Positions 9,108 through 18,291 of a stretch of DNA of 64,000 nt are shown in pieces; position 1 is the stretch's first letter; the number at the start of each line of letters is the position of its first letter. The stretch lies in NCBI GenBank assembly GCA_033851545.1, contig JAWWOO010000004.1, positions 1-64,000 on the forward strand. Direction: 5' to 3'. This stretch comes from JAWWOL01 sp033851545. Its GTDB lineage: Bacteria > Actinomycetota > Actinomycetes > JAWWOL01. The notes below the pieces were generated by a model. It made no database searches and was not told the origin of the DNA. It worked only from the letters and a program-made list of their open reading frames with translations. The translations under genes and the position numbers were made by a program.

Positions 9108-11270
9108 TCAGGCGTTGACCGACTCCTCGTGCAGGTCGACCTGGTCGAGCAGGGGTTCGCCATGCGCGTGCAACGGCGAGGGCTCGACCCGCAGCACCTT
9201 GGCCACGCTCACGGGCAGCCACCAGTTCCAGCGGCCGAACAGCACGACCAGCGAGGGCACCAGTAGCGCCCGCACGATCGTCGCGTCGAGCAGGATCCCC
9301 ACGCCGAGCGCAGTGGCGAACACCTTGATGTCGGTGCCCGGTGCGGAGGCGAGGGCGGCGAACGCGAAGAACAGGATCAGCGCCGCCGAGGTGACCAGCC
9401 GCCCGGTGCGGCCCAGCCCGCGGACCACCGCCGCCTGGGTCGACCCGCTGCGGTCGTACTCCTCGCGCATCCTGGCCAGGATGAATACCTCGTAGTCCAT
9501 CGACAGGCCGAACAGGAAGGCAAAGATCAGCGGCGGCAACCAGAACGTCATGGCCCCCGTCGCCGCGATGCCGAACACCGCGTTCGACCCGTGGCCGTCC
9601 TGCCAGAAGTAGGTCGAGACGCCGAGGACCGCCGCCAGGCTGATCAGGTTGAGCACGACAGCCTTGAGCGGCAGCAGGATCGAGCGGAACGTCCGGACCA
9701 GCAGGATGAACGTGATGATCGCGATCAACCCGATGACATAGGGGAAGTTGTCGTAGACCGCGTGCCGATAGTCCACGATCGTCGGCCCGAGGCCGGCCAC
9801 CCCGACATAGCCGGGCAACGCCTTCGCGTTCTTGGCCAACCGGTCGACGATCGCCACGGAGCTCGAGTTGACCGTCTCCTTGTCCGGGACCACGTCGATG
9901 GCGGTGTAACCGTTGGTGCCGGGCGGGTTGATCACCGCGGCGCGGATGCCCGGGATCGTCGCTGAGGCATCGGCGATCGCCTTGGTCTGCTCGGCCGTGC
10001 CCTTGCTCAGCACGACGATCGGGGTCAGCGCACCGCTGCCGATGCCGCCCTGCTCGAGGGACAGCAACGTCTTGTACGCCGCTGACGTGGTGCCTTGCGA
10101 CTTCGTGCTCGACTGGCCGAACTGGATGCCCGTGAGCGGGGCGATGGCGAATCCCAGCATGATCAGGGCGGCACCGCCGACGAGCCACGGCTTGCGCACG
10201 ATTGCCTTGGCCCAGGCCGTCCAGCCGCGCGAGGCCACCCCCTCCTTGCGGATGTGCGGGATGTCGACGCGACGCCCGACCGAGGCGAGCATCGCCGGCA
10301 GCAGGGTCAGCACGACCGCGACGGAGCACAACGGGATCAGCATGCCGCCGAAGCCCATGCTCCGCAGGAGCGGCACCGGCACGACGACCAACGCGACGAG
10401 GCTGATCGCCACGGTTACCCCGGAGGCGAACACCGCATGACCGGCATGGCGAACGGAGATCCGTACCGCCTCCTCGTTGGACGCGCCGTGTGCGATCTCC
10501 TCGCGCCAGCGGGAGACCACCAGCAGTGAGTAGTCGATGGCGACGCCGAGGCCGACCAGCGCGATGAGGAACTGGACGACGAAGCTGACGTCGGTGAACG
10601 TCGTCAGCAGCAACACGATGAGGAAGGTGGTGAGGATCGACACCGCCGCGATCAGCATTGGCACCAGCGCCAGCAGGGAGGCGAAGACGAACGCCAGGAC
10701 GCCGAGGGCACCGACGGCGCCGAGCAGCGTCTCGGTCAGGATGCTGGGCCCGTTGTCACTGCTGCTGTCGCCGGCCGCGAGCTGGGCGTAGCCGGTGATC
10801 GAGCCGGTGAGGTGGTGGGCCGCCACGGCTGAGTTGAACGCTGCCTCGACCTTGCTCTTGAGCGGGTCGACGAAACCGTTGGGCTGTGGCTCGTAGACCA
10901 GACCGAAGGTTGTCCGGCCGTCGGAGGTGACCAGACCCTTGTCCTGGCTGAGGGAGTAGTCGACCACGCGCAGGCTCGGGATGGCCCGCAGCGAGTCGAA
11001 GACCGCCTTGATGTCGGCCGCTGAGCCGGCGACCGTCTGGCCGCTGGGGACGGTGACCACGGGCACGTAGGCCGTCTGCGCGTTGGCGCCACCGTAGGCC
11101 TTGATGAGCTTCTGCTCGGTCTCGTAACCACTCTGGCCGGGCAGGGAGAAGTCATAGCTGAGCCGCTTGCTGACCGCGCCTGAGGCGAAGATGCCGGCAA
11201 CGAAGACCACGAACCAGAAGCCGAAGATCTTGCGGCGATGAGTGAGGACGAAGGACGACAGTCGATCCAT
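9108..11270 (-). CDS. MmpL/RND family transporter
   Basis: Proton-driven membrane exporter of 720 residues, of the MMPL branch of the RND superfamily. In mycobacteria and relatives these carry lipids or siderophores to the envelope; others expel drugs. Two homologous halves are visible, each with one helix, a large external loop and five helices. The signature segments GVAIDYSLLVVSRWREE (first half) and GLSMDYEVFILARMREEY (second half) both have the conserved Asp-Tyr pair of the proton relay. The ATG is preceded by GGAGA at normal spacing. No regulator gene is directly attached. The gene converges with the ABC exporter. Confidence 0.93.
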   Translation of the reverse strand: MDRLSSFVLTHRRKIFGFWFVVFVAGIFASGAVSKRLSYDFSLPGQSGYETEQKLIKAYGGANAQTAYVPVVTVPSGQTVAGSAADIKAVFDSLRAIPSLRVVDYSLSQDKGLVTSDGRTTFGLVYEPQPNGFVDPLKSKVEAAFNSAVAAHHLTGSITGYAQLAAGDSSSDNGPSILTETLLGAVGALGVLAFVFASLLALVPMLIAAVSILTTFLIVLLLTTFTDVSFVVQFLIALVGLGVAIDYSLLVVSRWREEIAHGASNEEAVRISVRHAGHAVFASGVTVAISLVALVVVPVPLLRSMGFGGMLIPLCSVAVVLTLLPAMLASVGRRVDIPHIRKEGVASRGWTAWAKAIVRKPWLVGGAALIMLGFAIAPLTGIQFGQSSTKSQGTTSAAYKTLLSLEQGGIGSGALTPIVVLSKGTAEQTKAIADASATIPGIRAAVINPPGTNGYTAIDVVPDKETVNSSSVAIVDRLAKNAKALPGYVGVAGLGPTIVDYRHAVYDNFPYVIGLIAIITFILLVRTFRSILLPLKAVVLNLISLAAVLGVSTYFWQDGHGSNAVFGIAATGAMTFWLPPLIFAFLFGLSMDYEVFILARMREEYDRSGSTQAAVVRGLGRTGRLVTSAALILFFAFAALASAPGTDIKVFATALGVGILLDATIVRALLVPSLVVLFGRWNWWLPVSVAKVLRVEPSPLHAHGEPLLDQVDLHEESVNA

Positions 11271-11449
11271 CTGGTTCTCCTGAGATGAGCAGCGAGCAGC
11301 TGGAGCGGGGCCGGCGTGGGGGCAGGACGACGGACCGCGTTGATCACCTTCTTACCGCACTCCCATGACAGAACGCCAAGCGGATACCGGCGAGGCCGAA
11401 AACCATTGCGTCGGCAACATTTCTGCCTTTGCGGACTACGGGAGAAGAT

Positions 11450-11512
11450 ATGACGGACAAGCACCCGAAAACGGACACGGTCAGCCAACGAACGACCACG
11501 ATCGGACGGTAG
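11450..11512 (+). CDS. Possible 20-residue leader peptide
   Basis: A 20-codon ORF with GGGAGAAG two bases before its ATG. It ends in TAG only four bases before the ATG of the next gene, whose own ribosome site is weak. The peptide (MTDKHPKTDTVSQRTTTIGR) has no recognisable family and no obvious run of regulatory codons. It could couple or attenuate translation of the downstream reductase, or be chance. Confidence 0.3.
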   Translation: MTDKHPKTDTVSQRTTTIGR

Positions 11513-11516
11513 ACGT

Positions 11517-12149
11517 ATGACGACCATCGGACTCATCGGTGCCGGGAACGTCGGCACGACGCTCGCCCGCCACCTCATCCGGCTCGGATACGAGGTGGCG
11601 GTTTCCAACTCGCGCGGTCCGCACACACTCAAGGACCTGCAGCACGAGCTGGGCGAGCACGCTCACGCTCTCAGCGTGGCCGACACGGCCGAGTATGGCG
11701 ACATCGGCGTCGTGAGCGTCCCGCTGGCCGCGTACCGCGACGTGCCCCGGGCCGGCCTCGAGGGCAAGGTCGTCATCGATACGTGCAACTACTATCCCCA
11801 GCGGGACGGTCACTTTCCGGAGATCGACGACGACTCGACCACGTCCAGCGAGCTGATCGCGGCCCACCTGCCGACATCACACGTCGTCAAGGCGTTCAAC
11901 GCCATAAATTTCGCCCACCTCGCCGAGTGGGCGCGACCGGCGGGCGACCCGGGCCGGATCGCGATCCCGATCGCCGGCAACAACGCGGCTGCCAAGCTGA
12001 CCGTGGCCGCCCTGATCGCCCAGATGGGTTTCGACGCGGTCGACACAGGCGACCTCGGGTCCAGCCGGTCCTTCCAGCCGGGTGCGGTCCTCTACGGAGC
12101 CGACACCACAGCCGACAAGCTCCGCGCCACCCTGGGCCTCACCGGCTAG
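11517..12149 (+). CDS. NADPH-dependent F420-reductase-like NAD(P)-binding protein
   Basis: A 210-residue single-domain Rossmann protein. The N-terminus MTTIGLIGAGNVGTTLARHL contains the GxGxxG dinucleotide loop, followed by VAVSNSRGP at the end of the second strand, a segment typical of the F420-dependent NADP reductase superfamily. The C-terminal part keeps the KAFNAINFAHL helix found in this family. Whether it transfers hydride between F420 and NADP or acts on another substrate cannot be decided from sequence. It is monocistronic as far as I can see, with a possible leader ORF upstream and an intergenic region of about 160 bases downstream that belongs to the next gene. Confidence 0.8.
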   Translation: MTTIGLIGAGNVGTTLARHLIRLGYEVAVSNSRGPHTLKDLQHELGEHAHALSVADTAEYGDIGVVSVPLAAYRDVPRAGLEGKVVIDTCNYYPQRDGHFPEIDDDSTTSSELIAAHLPTSHVVKAFNAINFAHLAEWARPAGDPGRIAIPIAGNNAAAKLTVAALIAQMGFDAVDTGDLGSSRSFQPGAVLYGADTTADKLRATLGLTG

Positions 12150-12173
12150 CCGGTTCTGCACCATTTGTTGGGG

Positions 12174-12190
12174 AGTGGACTAGACCAACT
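12174..12190. promoter_or_regulatory. DasR/NagR-type operator-like site
   Basis: AGTGGACTAGACCAACT contains TGGACTAGACCA, one base from the palindrome TGGTCTAGACCA that HutC-subfamily GntR regulators (DasR, NagR) recognise. It lies about 120 bases upstream of the secreted Ig-repeat protein, in an otherwise empty intergenic region. This is a motif match by eye only. Confidence 0.4.
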
Positions 12191-12308
12191 GGTGCAACTT
12201 GGTTGCTGAAACACAAATAGCAGTCTCTGCGGGCTCCAGGGACGGACCGGACGGACGATGAGAGCGACCTGACGCCCCTGCCGGGGGCCACCGCCCGTGA
12301 GGACCTTC

Positions 12309-15278
12309 ATGTCGCAGCGATTGCGTCGTCGGTTGACGACGTCCCTGGCCGTTCTGGCCACCGCCCTCTCGTCGGCCATCGGCGTCGGCGCCATGACCGC
12401 CACCTCGGCCAGCGCCACCTCCAGCGTCGTCTACGACGGCGGCTCCTGGGCCGGCGACTCCTGGACGATCTACGGCACCGACTACTGCGGCGGTTGCGGC
12501 ACCAACGCCATCGAGCAGCGTTTCGTGGCCGCCACGAGCGGCCCCGCTGCCAAGATCGTCCTGCCCACTCCGTGGTCGCAGACAGCGCCGACGGTGGAGA
12601 TCCGCAGCGCCGAGAACTTCCCCTCCGACGGTGCCACGGTGGTGGCCACCCAGGTGTCCTCCTCGGTGTTCGACCCGGGCCAACAAGACTCGACCACGAC
12701 GTTCCGGATGTCGGGGGACATGCTCACGGCTGGTGACACCTACGTCGTCGTCGTCAGGGCAGACGCCAACAGCTACAGCCAGGTCGGCACCAACTACACG
12801 GGCTACTACTACGCGGACAGCGGCTTCGGCTACCACTACAGCCAGTCTTGGAACGCGTACGGCTACTACACCCTCCCAGTACAGGTCTACGAGTCGGACG
12901 GGGCGGACCCGCCGACCGTGTCCGCAACGGTCAGCCCGGTCGATCCCGACGGCGCCAACGGTTGGTACAAGACCGCGCCGGCCGTGCATTTCGCCTGTGA
13001 CGACGACCTCGCGGTCCTTGACTGCCCGGCCGACTACGTAGTGGCCGCGGGCGGCCAGGACGCCACCTCCGGCACCGTGCACGACGACAACGGCAACACC
13101 GCCGACTGGTCGCTGCCGGCGATCAAGGTCGACACCATCGCGCCGGCGGTCTCGATCGGCCTGGACCAGGACGCGGCCACGGCCGCGGGCACCTACAACG
13201 CCAGCACCAACTGGTACCTCGGCACTCCTGACTTCACCGGTAGCTGCGAGGACGGCGCCACCTGCACCACCGTCTTCGAGCACACCGTCCAGAACTGCTC
13301 CATGCAGCAGGTTTGGGACTGGATGTCTTGGACCTGGCATTGGCAGAACGTCTGCAGCGCCCCCACGACCGAGGTCGCCAGTGGCGGCAACGGTTACTGG
13401 TTGCGGACGGCGACCGACCAGGCCGGCAACGTCGCCACAGCGCAGACCGCGACCGTCAACTTCAACCCCGATGACCCGACCATCACCAGCACCGGCGTGA
13501 CCGGTCTGAACGCCGCCGGCTGGTCCAACGGTGGCGTCACCAGCGGCTACGACTCCACCATGACCTGGCGCGACGACCTGCCGAACACGTACATCAACTG
13601 GTCCTGCTACAGCCAGTACGCCGGCGTCAGCGTCTGCGGCGGTCCGAACAACCAGACCGGCGTGACCGACGAGACTCCCCTCGCCGGTGCGGACTTCACC
13701 GGCACGGTCACCGACAACTCCGGCAAGACCGCGACCGCCACTGTCAACGTCAAGGTGGACAAGACCGCCCCGACGATCGACCCGGTCATCACGGGCACTC
13801 TCGGCTCCAGCGGCTGGTACACCAGCCCGGTGACCGTCTCCTGGACCTGCGCCGACGCGCTGTCCGGCGTGAAGTCCTGTAGTGAGAACACCGACACCTT
13901 CACCGACCACGAGGGCACAGCCTCGGGCACGGCGGTGGACGTCGCGGACAACACCACCGGCGCCTCGGTCGACATCAAGTCCGACACGGTCGCGCCGCTC
14001 ATCACCGGCACCGTGCTCACGGACAAGGGCTACGGCGGCGTCTACGACGACCCGATCACCGTCCACTGGACCTGCAGCGAGGCTGACTCCGGCAACGGCG
14101 TCTCCGGTGTCGCGGACTGCCCGGCGGACACCACCGTCACCGGCATCGGCACCGACACCGTCGCCTCGGCAACGGTTCTCGACAATGCGGGCAACGCAAC
14201 GGTGGGCACCGTCAGTCACCTGTTCCGCCGCGTCAACGCTCCGGCCATCACCGTCACCGGTGCCGCGAACGGCCACACGTACGCCTTCGGCACCACCGTG
14301 ACGCCGTCCTGCACGGCAGTCTCCGGCTCGGGTGACACCCTCGACTGCACCGGCACCACCGAGGGCGGAACTGCTGACGGCTCAGGGCTTTACGTCTACA
14401 CCGCCACAGCGACCGACCCGATCACTCACCTGTCGTCCGTCAAGACGGTGCAGTGGATCGTCTCCGAGCGGGCTGCTGTCACGCTGGTCATCGGTGATGT
14501 CACCGACGGCTCCGACTACGCGTACGGCACAGCGGTTCACCCGTCCTGCACGGCGATCGACGCCGACGGCCACAGCGTGAGCTGCGCCGGTCACGTCACC
14601 GGCGGTGACAGCGACGGCTCGGGTCTCTACACCTACCGGGCCTCCGCAACCGACAGCATCACCGGAAAGACCACGGCTGCAAGGGTTTCCTGGACCGTGG
14701 CTGCCCGGCCGGCACCGCAGATCGCCATCACGGGGGTCGAGGCGGGCCACGTCTACCCGTACGGCACCAAGGTGAGCCCGGCTTGTGTGGCGGCGGACGC
14801 CAAGGGTCAGGCCGTCACCTGTGACGGGGTCGTCAGCAGCCACAAGCTGGCGGGCGGCGGGATCGGCTACCTCTACAAGGTCACCGCATCCGACCCGGTC
14901 ACCGGCGCGCTCTCCATGGCATCGACGTCCTGGACGGTCGCTGCACAGGGCAAGCTGGCCATCTCCGGCCTGCCCAGGCAGACCCATTCGGGCAAGCCGG
15001 TTCTGGTGGTCGGCAAGGCCTACCAGGTCAGCGTCTCGTTCAGCGGCTCGACCACCAGCAGCGCCGAGACGGCGCCGTACTGGCTCAAGCCCGTGAAGAC
15101 GAACGCTGCCGGCACGAGCGGCAAGCCCACGACGATCACCGGGACCTTCGCCCCGGCCGCCAAGGGCTCGTACGTCTGGACGTTCACGCCGACCAAGGCG
15201 ATGCACGGTACGTTCCGGAAGTTGGGCATCCGGACCGTTGACGGCGTCGTCGGCTACCAGACGGTCTACATCAAGTAG
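12309..15278 (+). CDS. Secreted multi-domain Ig-like repeat protein (989 aa)
   Basis: Probable surface-exposed or secreted protein. A signal peptide with a twin basic region (RLRRRLTTSLAVLATALSS) ends near ATSASA. It is followed by a Tyr/Gly/Ser-rich N-terminal domain (about 40-200) I cannot assign, four or five Ig-like modules of the DKTAP...GWY...VTV...D...SGV type (about 200-640), and three tandem C-terminal modules of about 83 residues (each with a [HD]xY[APY][FY]GT turn and a conserved SCTA or ACVA cysteine). I start at ATG 12309 because GTGAGGA sits five bases upstream; the in-frame GTG 12297 is part of that ribosome site. Related modules make up the giant protein at 55060-62031. No enzyme motif is visible. 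A DasR-like site lies upstream and a strong hairpin terminator downstream. Confidence 0.8.
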   Translation: MSQRLRRRLTTSLAVLATALSSAIGVGAMTATSASATSSVVYDGGSWAGDSWTIYGTDYCGGCGTNAIEQRFVAATSGPAAKIVLPTPWSQTAPTVEIRSAENFPSDGATVVATQVSSSVFDPGQQDSTTTFRMSGDMLTAGDTYVVVVRADANSYSQVGTNYTGYYYADSGFGYHYSQSWNAYGYYTLPVQVYESDGADPPTVSATVSPVDPDGANGWYKTAPAVHFACDDDLAVLDCPADYVVAAGGQDATSGTVHDDNGNTADWSLPAIKVDTIAPAVSIGLDQDAATAAGTYNASTNWYLGTPDFTGSCEDGATCTTVFEHTVQNCSMQQVWDWMSWTWHWQNVCSAPTTEVASGGNGYWLRTATDQAGNVATAQTATVNFNPDDPTITSTGVTGLNAAGWSNGGVTSGYDSTMTWRDDLPNTYINWSCYSQYAGVSVCGGPNNQTGVTDETPLAGADFTGTVTDNSGKTATATVNVKVDKTAPTIDPVITGTLGSSGWYTSPVTVSWTCADALSGVKSCSENTDTFTDHEGTASGTAVDVADNTTGASVDIKSDTVAPLITGTVLTDKGYGGVYDDPITVHWTCSEADSGNGVSGVADCPADTTVTGIGTDTVASATVLDNAGNATVGTVSHLFRRVNAPAITVTGAANGHTYAFGTTVTPSCTAVSGSGDTLDCTGTTEGGTADGSGLYVYTATATDPITHLSSVKTVQWIVSERAAVTLVIGDVTDGSDYAYGTAVHPSCTAIDADGHSVSCAGHVTGGDSDGSGLYTYRASATDSITGKTTAARVSWTVAARPAPQIAITGVEAGHVYPYGTKVSPACVAADAKGQAVTCDGVVSSHKLAGGGIGYLYKVTASDPVTGALSMASTSWTVAAQGKLAISGLPRQTHSGKPVLVVGKAYQVSVSFSGSTTSSAETAPYWLKPVKTNAAGTSGKPTTITGTFAPAAKGSYVWTFTPTKAMHGTFRKLGIRTVDGVVGYQTVYIK

Positions 15279-15289
15279 GTCCCGTACGA

Positions 15290-15326
15290 CCGAAGGCCCG
15301 TCCCCTCAGCGGGGGCGGGCCTTCGG
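15290..15326. terminator. Bidirectional hairpin terminator
   Basis: A 16-base-pair stem (one G-U pair) with loop TCAGC; the left arm begins CCGAAGGCCCGTCCCC. It lies between two convergent genes, 11 bases after one stop and 4 bases before the other, so it can serve both strands. Confidence 0.8.
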
Positions 15327-15330
15327 CATT

Positions 15331-16344
15331 TCAGAGGATTCCGCGACGTACCAGCGCATTGAGGGTGAGGGCCGAGGGCACCAGCGCCAGCCACGAGGTC
15401 AGCAGCCGATAGGCCAGCACCGCGGCGACGGCGGTGGGCGAGGAGACGCCTGACCCGTACAACAGCACTCCGAGGGCGGCGTCGAGGCCGCCGACGCTGC
15501 CAGGGGTCGGTACGAGCACGGCGACGGTGGTCGCCAGCAGATAGGCCGCCGCGACCGCGAGGACCGGCGGATGAGCGTCGAGAGACCGCAGAATCAAGTA
15601 CAGGACGGCAATGTGCGCGACCGTCAGCCCGACCGAACCGAGCAGCAGCTCAGCCATCCGACGCGCGTTTCGCAGGTGGGACAGCGCTGAGACGGTGTGG
15701 GACCACAGTCCCTGCACCCGGGCGACAATCCAGCTCCGGGCAAGCACGCCGACAGCCAACGCGGCGGACACAGCAACGGCCAGGGCCGGGAGCAACCAGC
15801 CGGGCACGGGCCCGGCGTTGGTCGGCAACGAGGGACCGGCGACGAGAACCGCTGCAAGCAAGGACAAATGGACGACGACCCCAGCGAGCTGGGTCAGTCC
15901 GACCGCCGCCACCGCCTCGCTCGTGCTGCTCCCATGCCGGCGCAGGAACCGGATGTTCACCGCGCCGCCGCCAAGACCGGCAGGGGTGAACTGGTTGGCG
16001 AACGTGCCGGCGAACTGCGCTGCGACGAGCCTGCCCAGCGGCAGCGACGGGGCCACGGCACCCTGCTGGGAGAGACCGGAGCAGACCCAGGTCGTCGCCG
16101 CCGCTGCGGCCGCGACGAGCAACCAGCCGGGCTGGAGTCCGACGAGCACGACGGCCGACCGGCGCAGGGCGCCGGCGTTTCCGATGGCCCACCACAGCCC
16201 TCCGGCTGCCATCGCGACGCCGAGAGCCAGCGGCCAGCTCAGCCAGCCGCGGCCTGACGCCACCGCAAGGGACTCACCGGCTCGAGGAGCGGGGACCGGC
16301 CGGATCACCTCGACTGCGGGGCGCTCCAGCAATGCGGTGGACAT
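15331..16344 (-). CDS. Flippase-like / LPG-synthase-TM family membrane protein
   Basis: Integral membrane protein of 337 residues with about eight helices, of the UPF0104/AglD/MprF flippase-domain family. The two family signatures are present: FTPAGLGGGAVNIRFL in the first half and VPTPGSVGGLDAAL in the second. No lysyl-transferase domain is attached, so aminoacyl-lipid synthesis is not expected; lipid translocation is the usual assumption. It is divergent from the sigma-factor gene at 16515 across a 170-base region and convergent with the Ig-repeat gene. Confidence 0.85.
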   Translation of the reverse strand: MSTALLERPAVEVIRPVPAPRAGESLAVASGRGWLSWPLALGVAMAAGGLWWAIGNAGALRRSAVVLVGLQPGWLLVAAAAAATTWVCSGLSQQGAVAPSLPLGRLVAAQFAGTFANQFTPAGLGGGAVNIRFLRRHGSSTSEAVAAVGLTQLAGVVVHLSLLAAVLVAGPSLPTNAGPVPGWLLPALAVAVSAALAVGVLARSWIVARVQGLWSHTVSALSHLRNARRMAELLLGSVGLTVAHIAVLYLILRSLDAHPPVLAVAAAYLLATTVAVLVPTPGSVGGLDAALGVLLYGSGVSSPTAVAAVLAYRLLTSWLALVPSALTLNALVRRGIL

Positions 16345-16434
16345 CGGACTGCTCCTCGGCGCGTGGTTGTGGAGGCAACGCTAGGCGGCGATCCGCCGGG
16401 AAGCGTCAGCCTCGGTACGTATCTTCGTTAGGTA

Positions 16435-16458
16435 GGAGTACTCCCTCCGGCGTACTCC
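16435..16458. promoter_or_regulatory. Inverted repeat in divergent promoter region
   Basis: GGAGTAC and GTACTCC separated by ten bases; the left half is itself part of the palindrome GGAGTACTCC. It sits between the divergent flippase and sigma-factor genes. It could be an operator, but no regulator is implied by the sequence. Confidence 0.3.
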
Positions 16459-16514
16459 ATCCCGCAGACCCAACCTTCGCGCTCCCAGCGGCGTTAGATG
16501 GGCGAGGAGGTCAG

Positions 16515-17015
16515 GTGCGGGACAACGGGGAGTTCGAACGGTTCGCTGCGGCCCAGCTGTCGGGGCTGCTCCGGCCTGCCTACTACCTGACGGGCGACAT
16601 GGACCTCGCGCAGGACCTCGTGCAGGCGACGCTGGTCAAGATGTACGGGGCTTGGGCCCGACTCAAGCCGGACGTCGATCGGGTCGCCTACGCCCGTACG
16701 GTGCTGGTCAACGTCTACCGCGACCACATCCGCGGTGAGCGACGGCTGCGAAACACCCTGCTGCGCAAGGCTTCTCAGCCGTCCTTCGGTGCCGGGGTCA
16801 TCGATGTCGGGGAACGGGACTACCAGCGCGAGCTGCTGCTCCAGCTCGCTCCCAAGCAGCGAGCCGTGATCGTGCTGCGGTTCCTCGAGGACCTCAGCAT
16901 CCAGGAGACGGCGGACTGCCTCGGCGTCACGCCGGGCACCGTGAAGAGCCAGACCGCCGACGCGCTGCGGGCGCTCCGGACCGCGATCGCCGGCGTGGGA
17001 GGTGCCCATGAATGA
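16515..17015 (+). CDS. SigE-family ECF RNA polymerase sigma factor
   Basis: Short group-IV sigma factor of 166 residues. Region 2 is visible as LVQATLVKMYGAWARL and ARTVLVNVYRDHIRGERR, and region 4 as LPP-type helix LAPKQRAVIVLRFLEDLSIQETADCL followed by TPGTVKSQ. GTG 16515 is chosen because AGGAGG lies four bases upstream; the frame upstream of it is not protein-like. It overlaps the next gene by eight bases, the usual arrangement for an ECF sigma factor and its membrane-anchored partner. Confidence 0.9.
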   Translation: MRDNGEFERFAAAQLSGLLRPAYYLTGDMDLAQDLVQATLVKMYGAWARLKPDVDRVAYARTVLVNVYRDHIRGERRLRNTLLRKASQPSFGAGVIDVGERDYQRELLLQLAPKQRAVIVLRFLEDLSIQETADCLGVTPGTVKSQTADALRALRTAIAGVGGAHE

Positions 17016-18249
17016 GGACCAGGCACAGGAGCTGTTCGCCCCCGCGCGCGAGCGGGTGATGCCGCCGGCCCGGTTCTCGATGGCGGAGGTGTACGAGACT
17101 GACGCCCGGATCCACCGCGGGCACAGGCGCGCCGCCGTCGTCGCCACCGTCGCCGCGGTCGTCGTGGCAGCCACGGGGACCTGGGCGCTGTCAGGTGGCG
17201 CAGATCACCGAGGGTCCGCCCCGACCGTCACACCGGGGACGGTGTCGCCGACCACTTCGGACGGGCGGCCGCCGAGCCTGTCGGAGGCCCTCGACCACAT
17301 CCCTGTCCCCCCTGGATCGGTCCAGCATCCGGTTGCCGAAGCCGGCCAAGCGTCCATGCAGGTCGGCATGAACCCCCGCACGGTCAGGGAAGCTCGTTAC
17401 TGGACGACCAGCTTGTCGCGGAAGTCAGCGCTGGCCTGGCTCGACAAGCACCTGCACCCTCTGTACACCGGCTCACTCGGCGGCACCTCGGGCGACAACA
17501 CGTCGTTCGGTCTCTACAACGGGCCCGCCAACACGTACGAGGACGGCCCGAACCTGACGGTCTCGGTGATCGACCGCGGCACCGGGTCAGGCATCCTCGT
17601 CCAAGCGTGGGAGGTCCCGCTGGCGCAAAAAGCGGCCGCGGAGACGCTGCACGGCGTGACGGCTGTCAAGGCAACCCTCACGGCAAACGGCGCTCCAGCG
17701 CTGGTACTGGGCACCACCACCCTGGCCGGTGCCCAGGCCGGGCGACTGGCCGATGACATCAACGCACTGCCGGTCGACCCGGGACTCGGTGGCAGCTGTA
17801 CGAACGGGGCACCTGGCGTGACGCTCCAGTTCACCACGGCCGAAGGTCCGCGCAGCTTCGTCATCGACAGGAACTGCCGCTTCGTGCAGATGGTGCATGG
17901 TCCGGCCAACGCCGCCGGTCTCACGCTGTCCCCCGCGCTGATAGCCGATCTCGCGCCGGTCGACGCCCTGTCGTCGATCGGGCTTCTGGACGTGGCGCTG
18001 ACAACCGACAAGGGAAGTCGGACTCCGGACCGGGCACCCCTCTTCGGCGGCACGGTGCAACTGCACCAGGGCGGTGCGGTCGTGAAGACGGTTGCGGCCA
18101 GCGCGGGAAAGCAGCTCCAGCTCCGGTTGGCTGCCGGTCCCTACTCGGTCTCGGCGACCGTTCCGGGAAAGAGCTGCGCACCTGTGCAGGTGGTCACGGT
18201 CGAGCGCTACCAGGAGATCGGGATCGTGCTGGTCTGCCGCCCGTCCTAG
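17008..18249 (+). CDS. Membrane-anchored protein coupled to ECF sigma factor
   Basis: A 413-residue protein with a cytoplasmic N-terminus of about 45 residues, one transmembrane helix (AAVVATVAAVVVAATGTWAL, about 46-65) and a large external part. The N-terminal stretch is the size of a short anti-sigma helix and the gene overlaps the sigma gene, so an anti-sigma role is a reasonable inference; no zinc-binding ZAS motif is present. The external part has a Ser/Thr/Pro-rich linker and an extended beta-rich domain with a few cysteines (SCTNGAP, RNCRFV, KSCAPV). I do not recognise it. The start is ATG 17008 with GGGAGG five bases upstream rather than GTG 17002. Confidence 0.75.
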   Translation: MNEDQAQELFAPARERVMPPARFSMAEVYETDARIHRGHRRAAVVATVAAVVVAATGTWALSGGADHRGSAPTVTPGTVSPTTSDGRPPSLSEALDHIPVPPGSVQHPVAEAGQASMQVGMNPRTVREARYWTTSLSRKSALAWLDKHLHPLYTGSLGGTSGDNTSFGLYNGPANTYEDGPNLTVSVIDRGTGSGILVQAWEVPLAQKAAAETLHGVTAVKATLTANGAPALVLGTTTLAGAQAGRLADDINALPVDPGLGGSCTNGAPGVTLQFTTAEGPRSFVIDRNCRFVQMVHGPANAAGLTLSPALIADLAPVDALSSIGLLDVALTTDKGSRTPDRAPLFGGTVQLHQGGAVVKTVAASAGKQLQLRLAAGPYSVSATVPGKSCAPVQVVTVERYQEIGIVLVCRPS

Positions 18250-18291
18250 GAACCTGGCCCCGTCGGTGCCCAACCGCGCTACGGTCGCGGC

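Noticed and set aside
9037..10329. 430-codon minus-strand frame
   Set aside because: Shifted frame over the MmpL gene; composition Arg/Gly/Ala-rich without hydrophobic pattern.
12180..14276. 698-codon minus-strand frame
   Set aside because: Antisense to the secreted Ig-repeat gene, which has a signal peptide, ribosome site and terminator.
15331..16344. Lysyl-phosphatidylglycerol synthase (MprF/LysX)
   Set aside because: Only the flippase-like membrane domain is present; the aminoacyl-transfer domain is absent.
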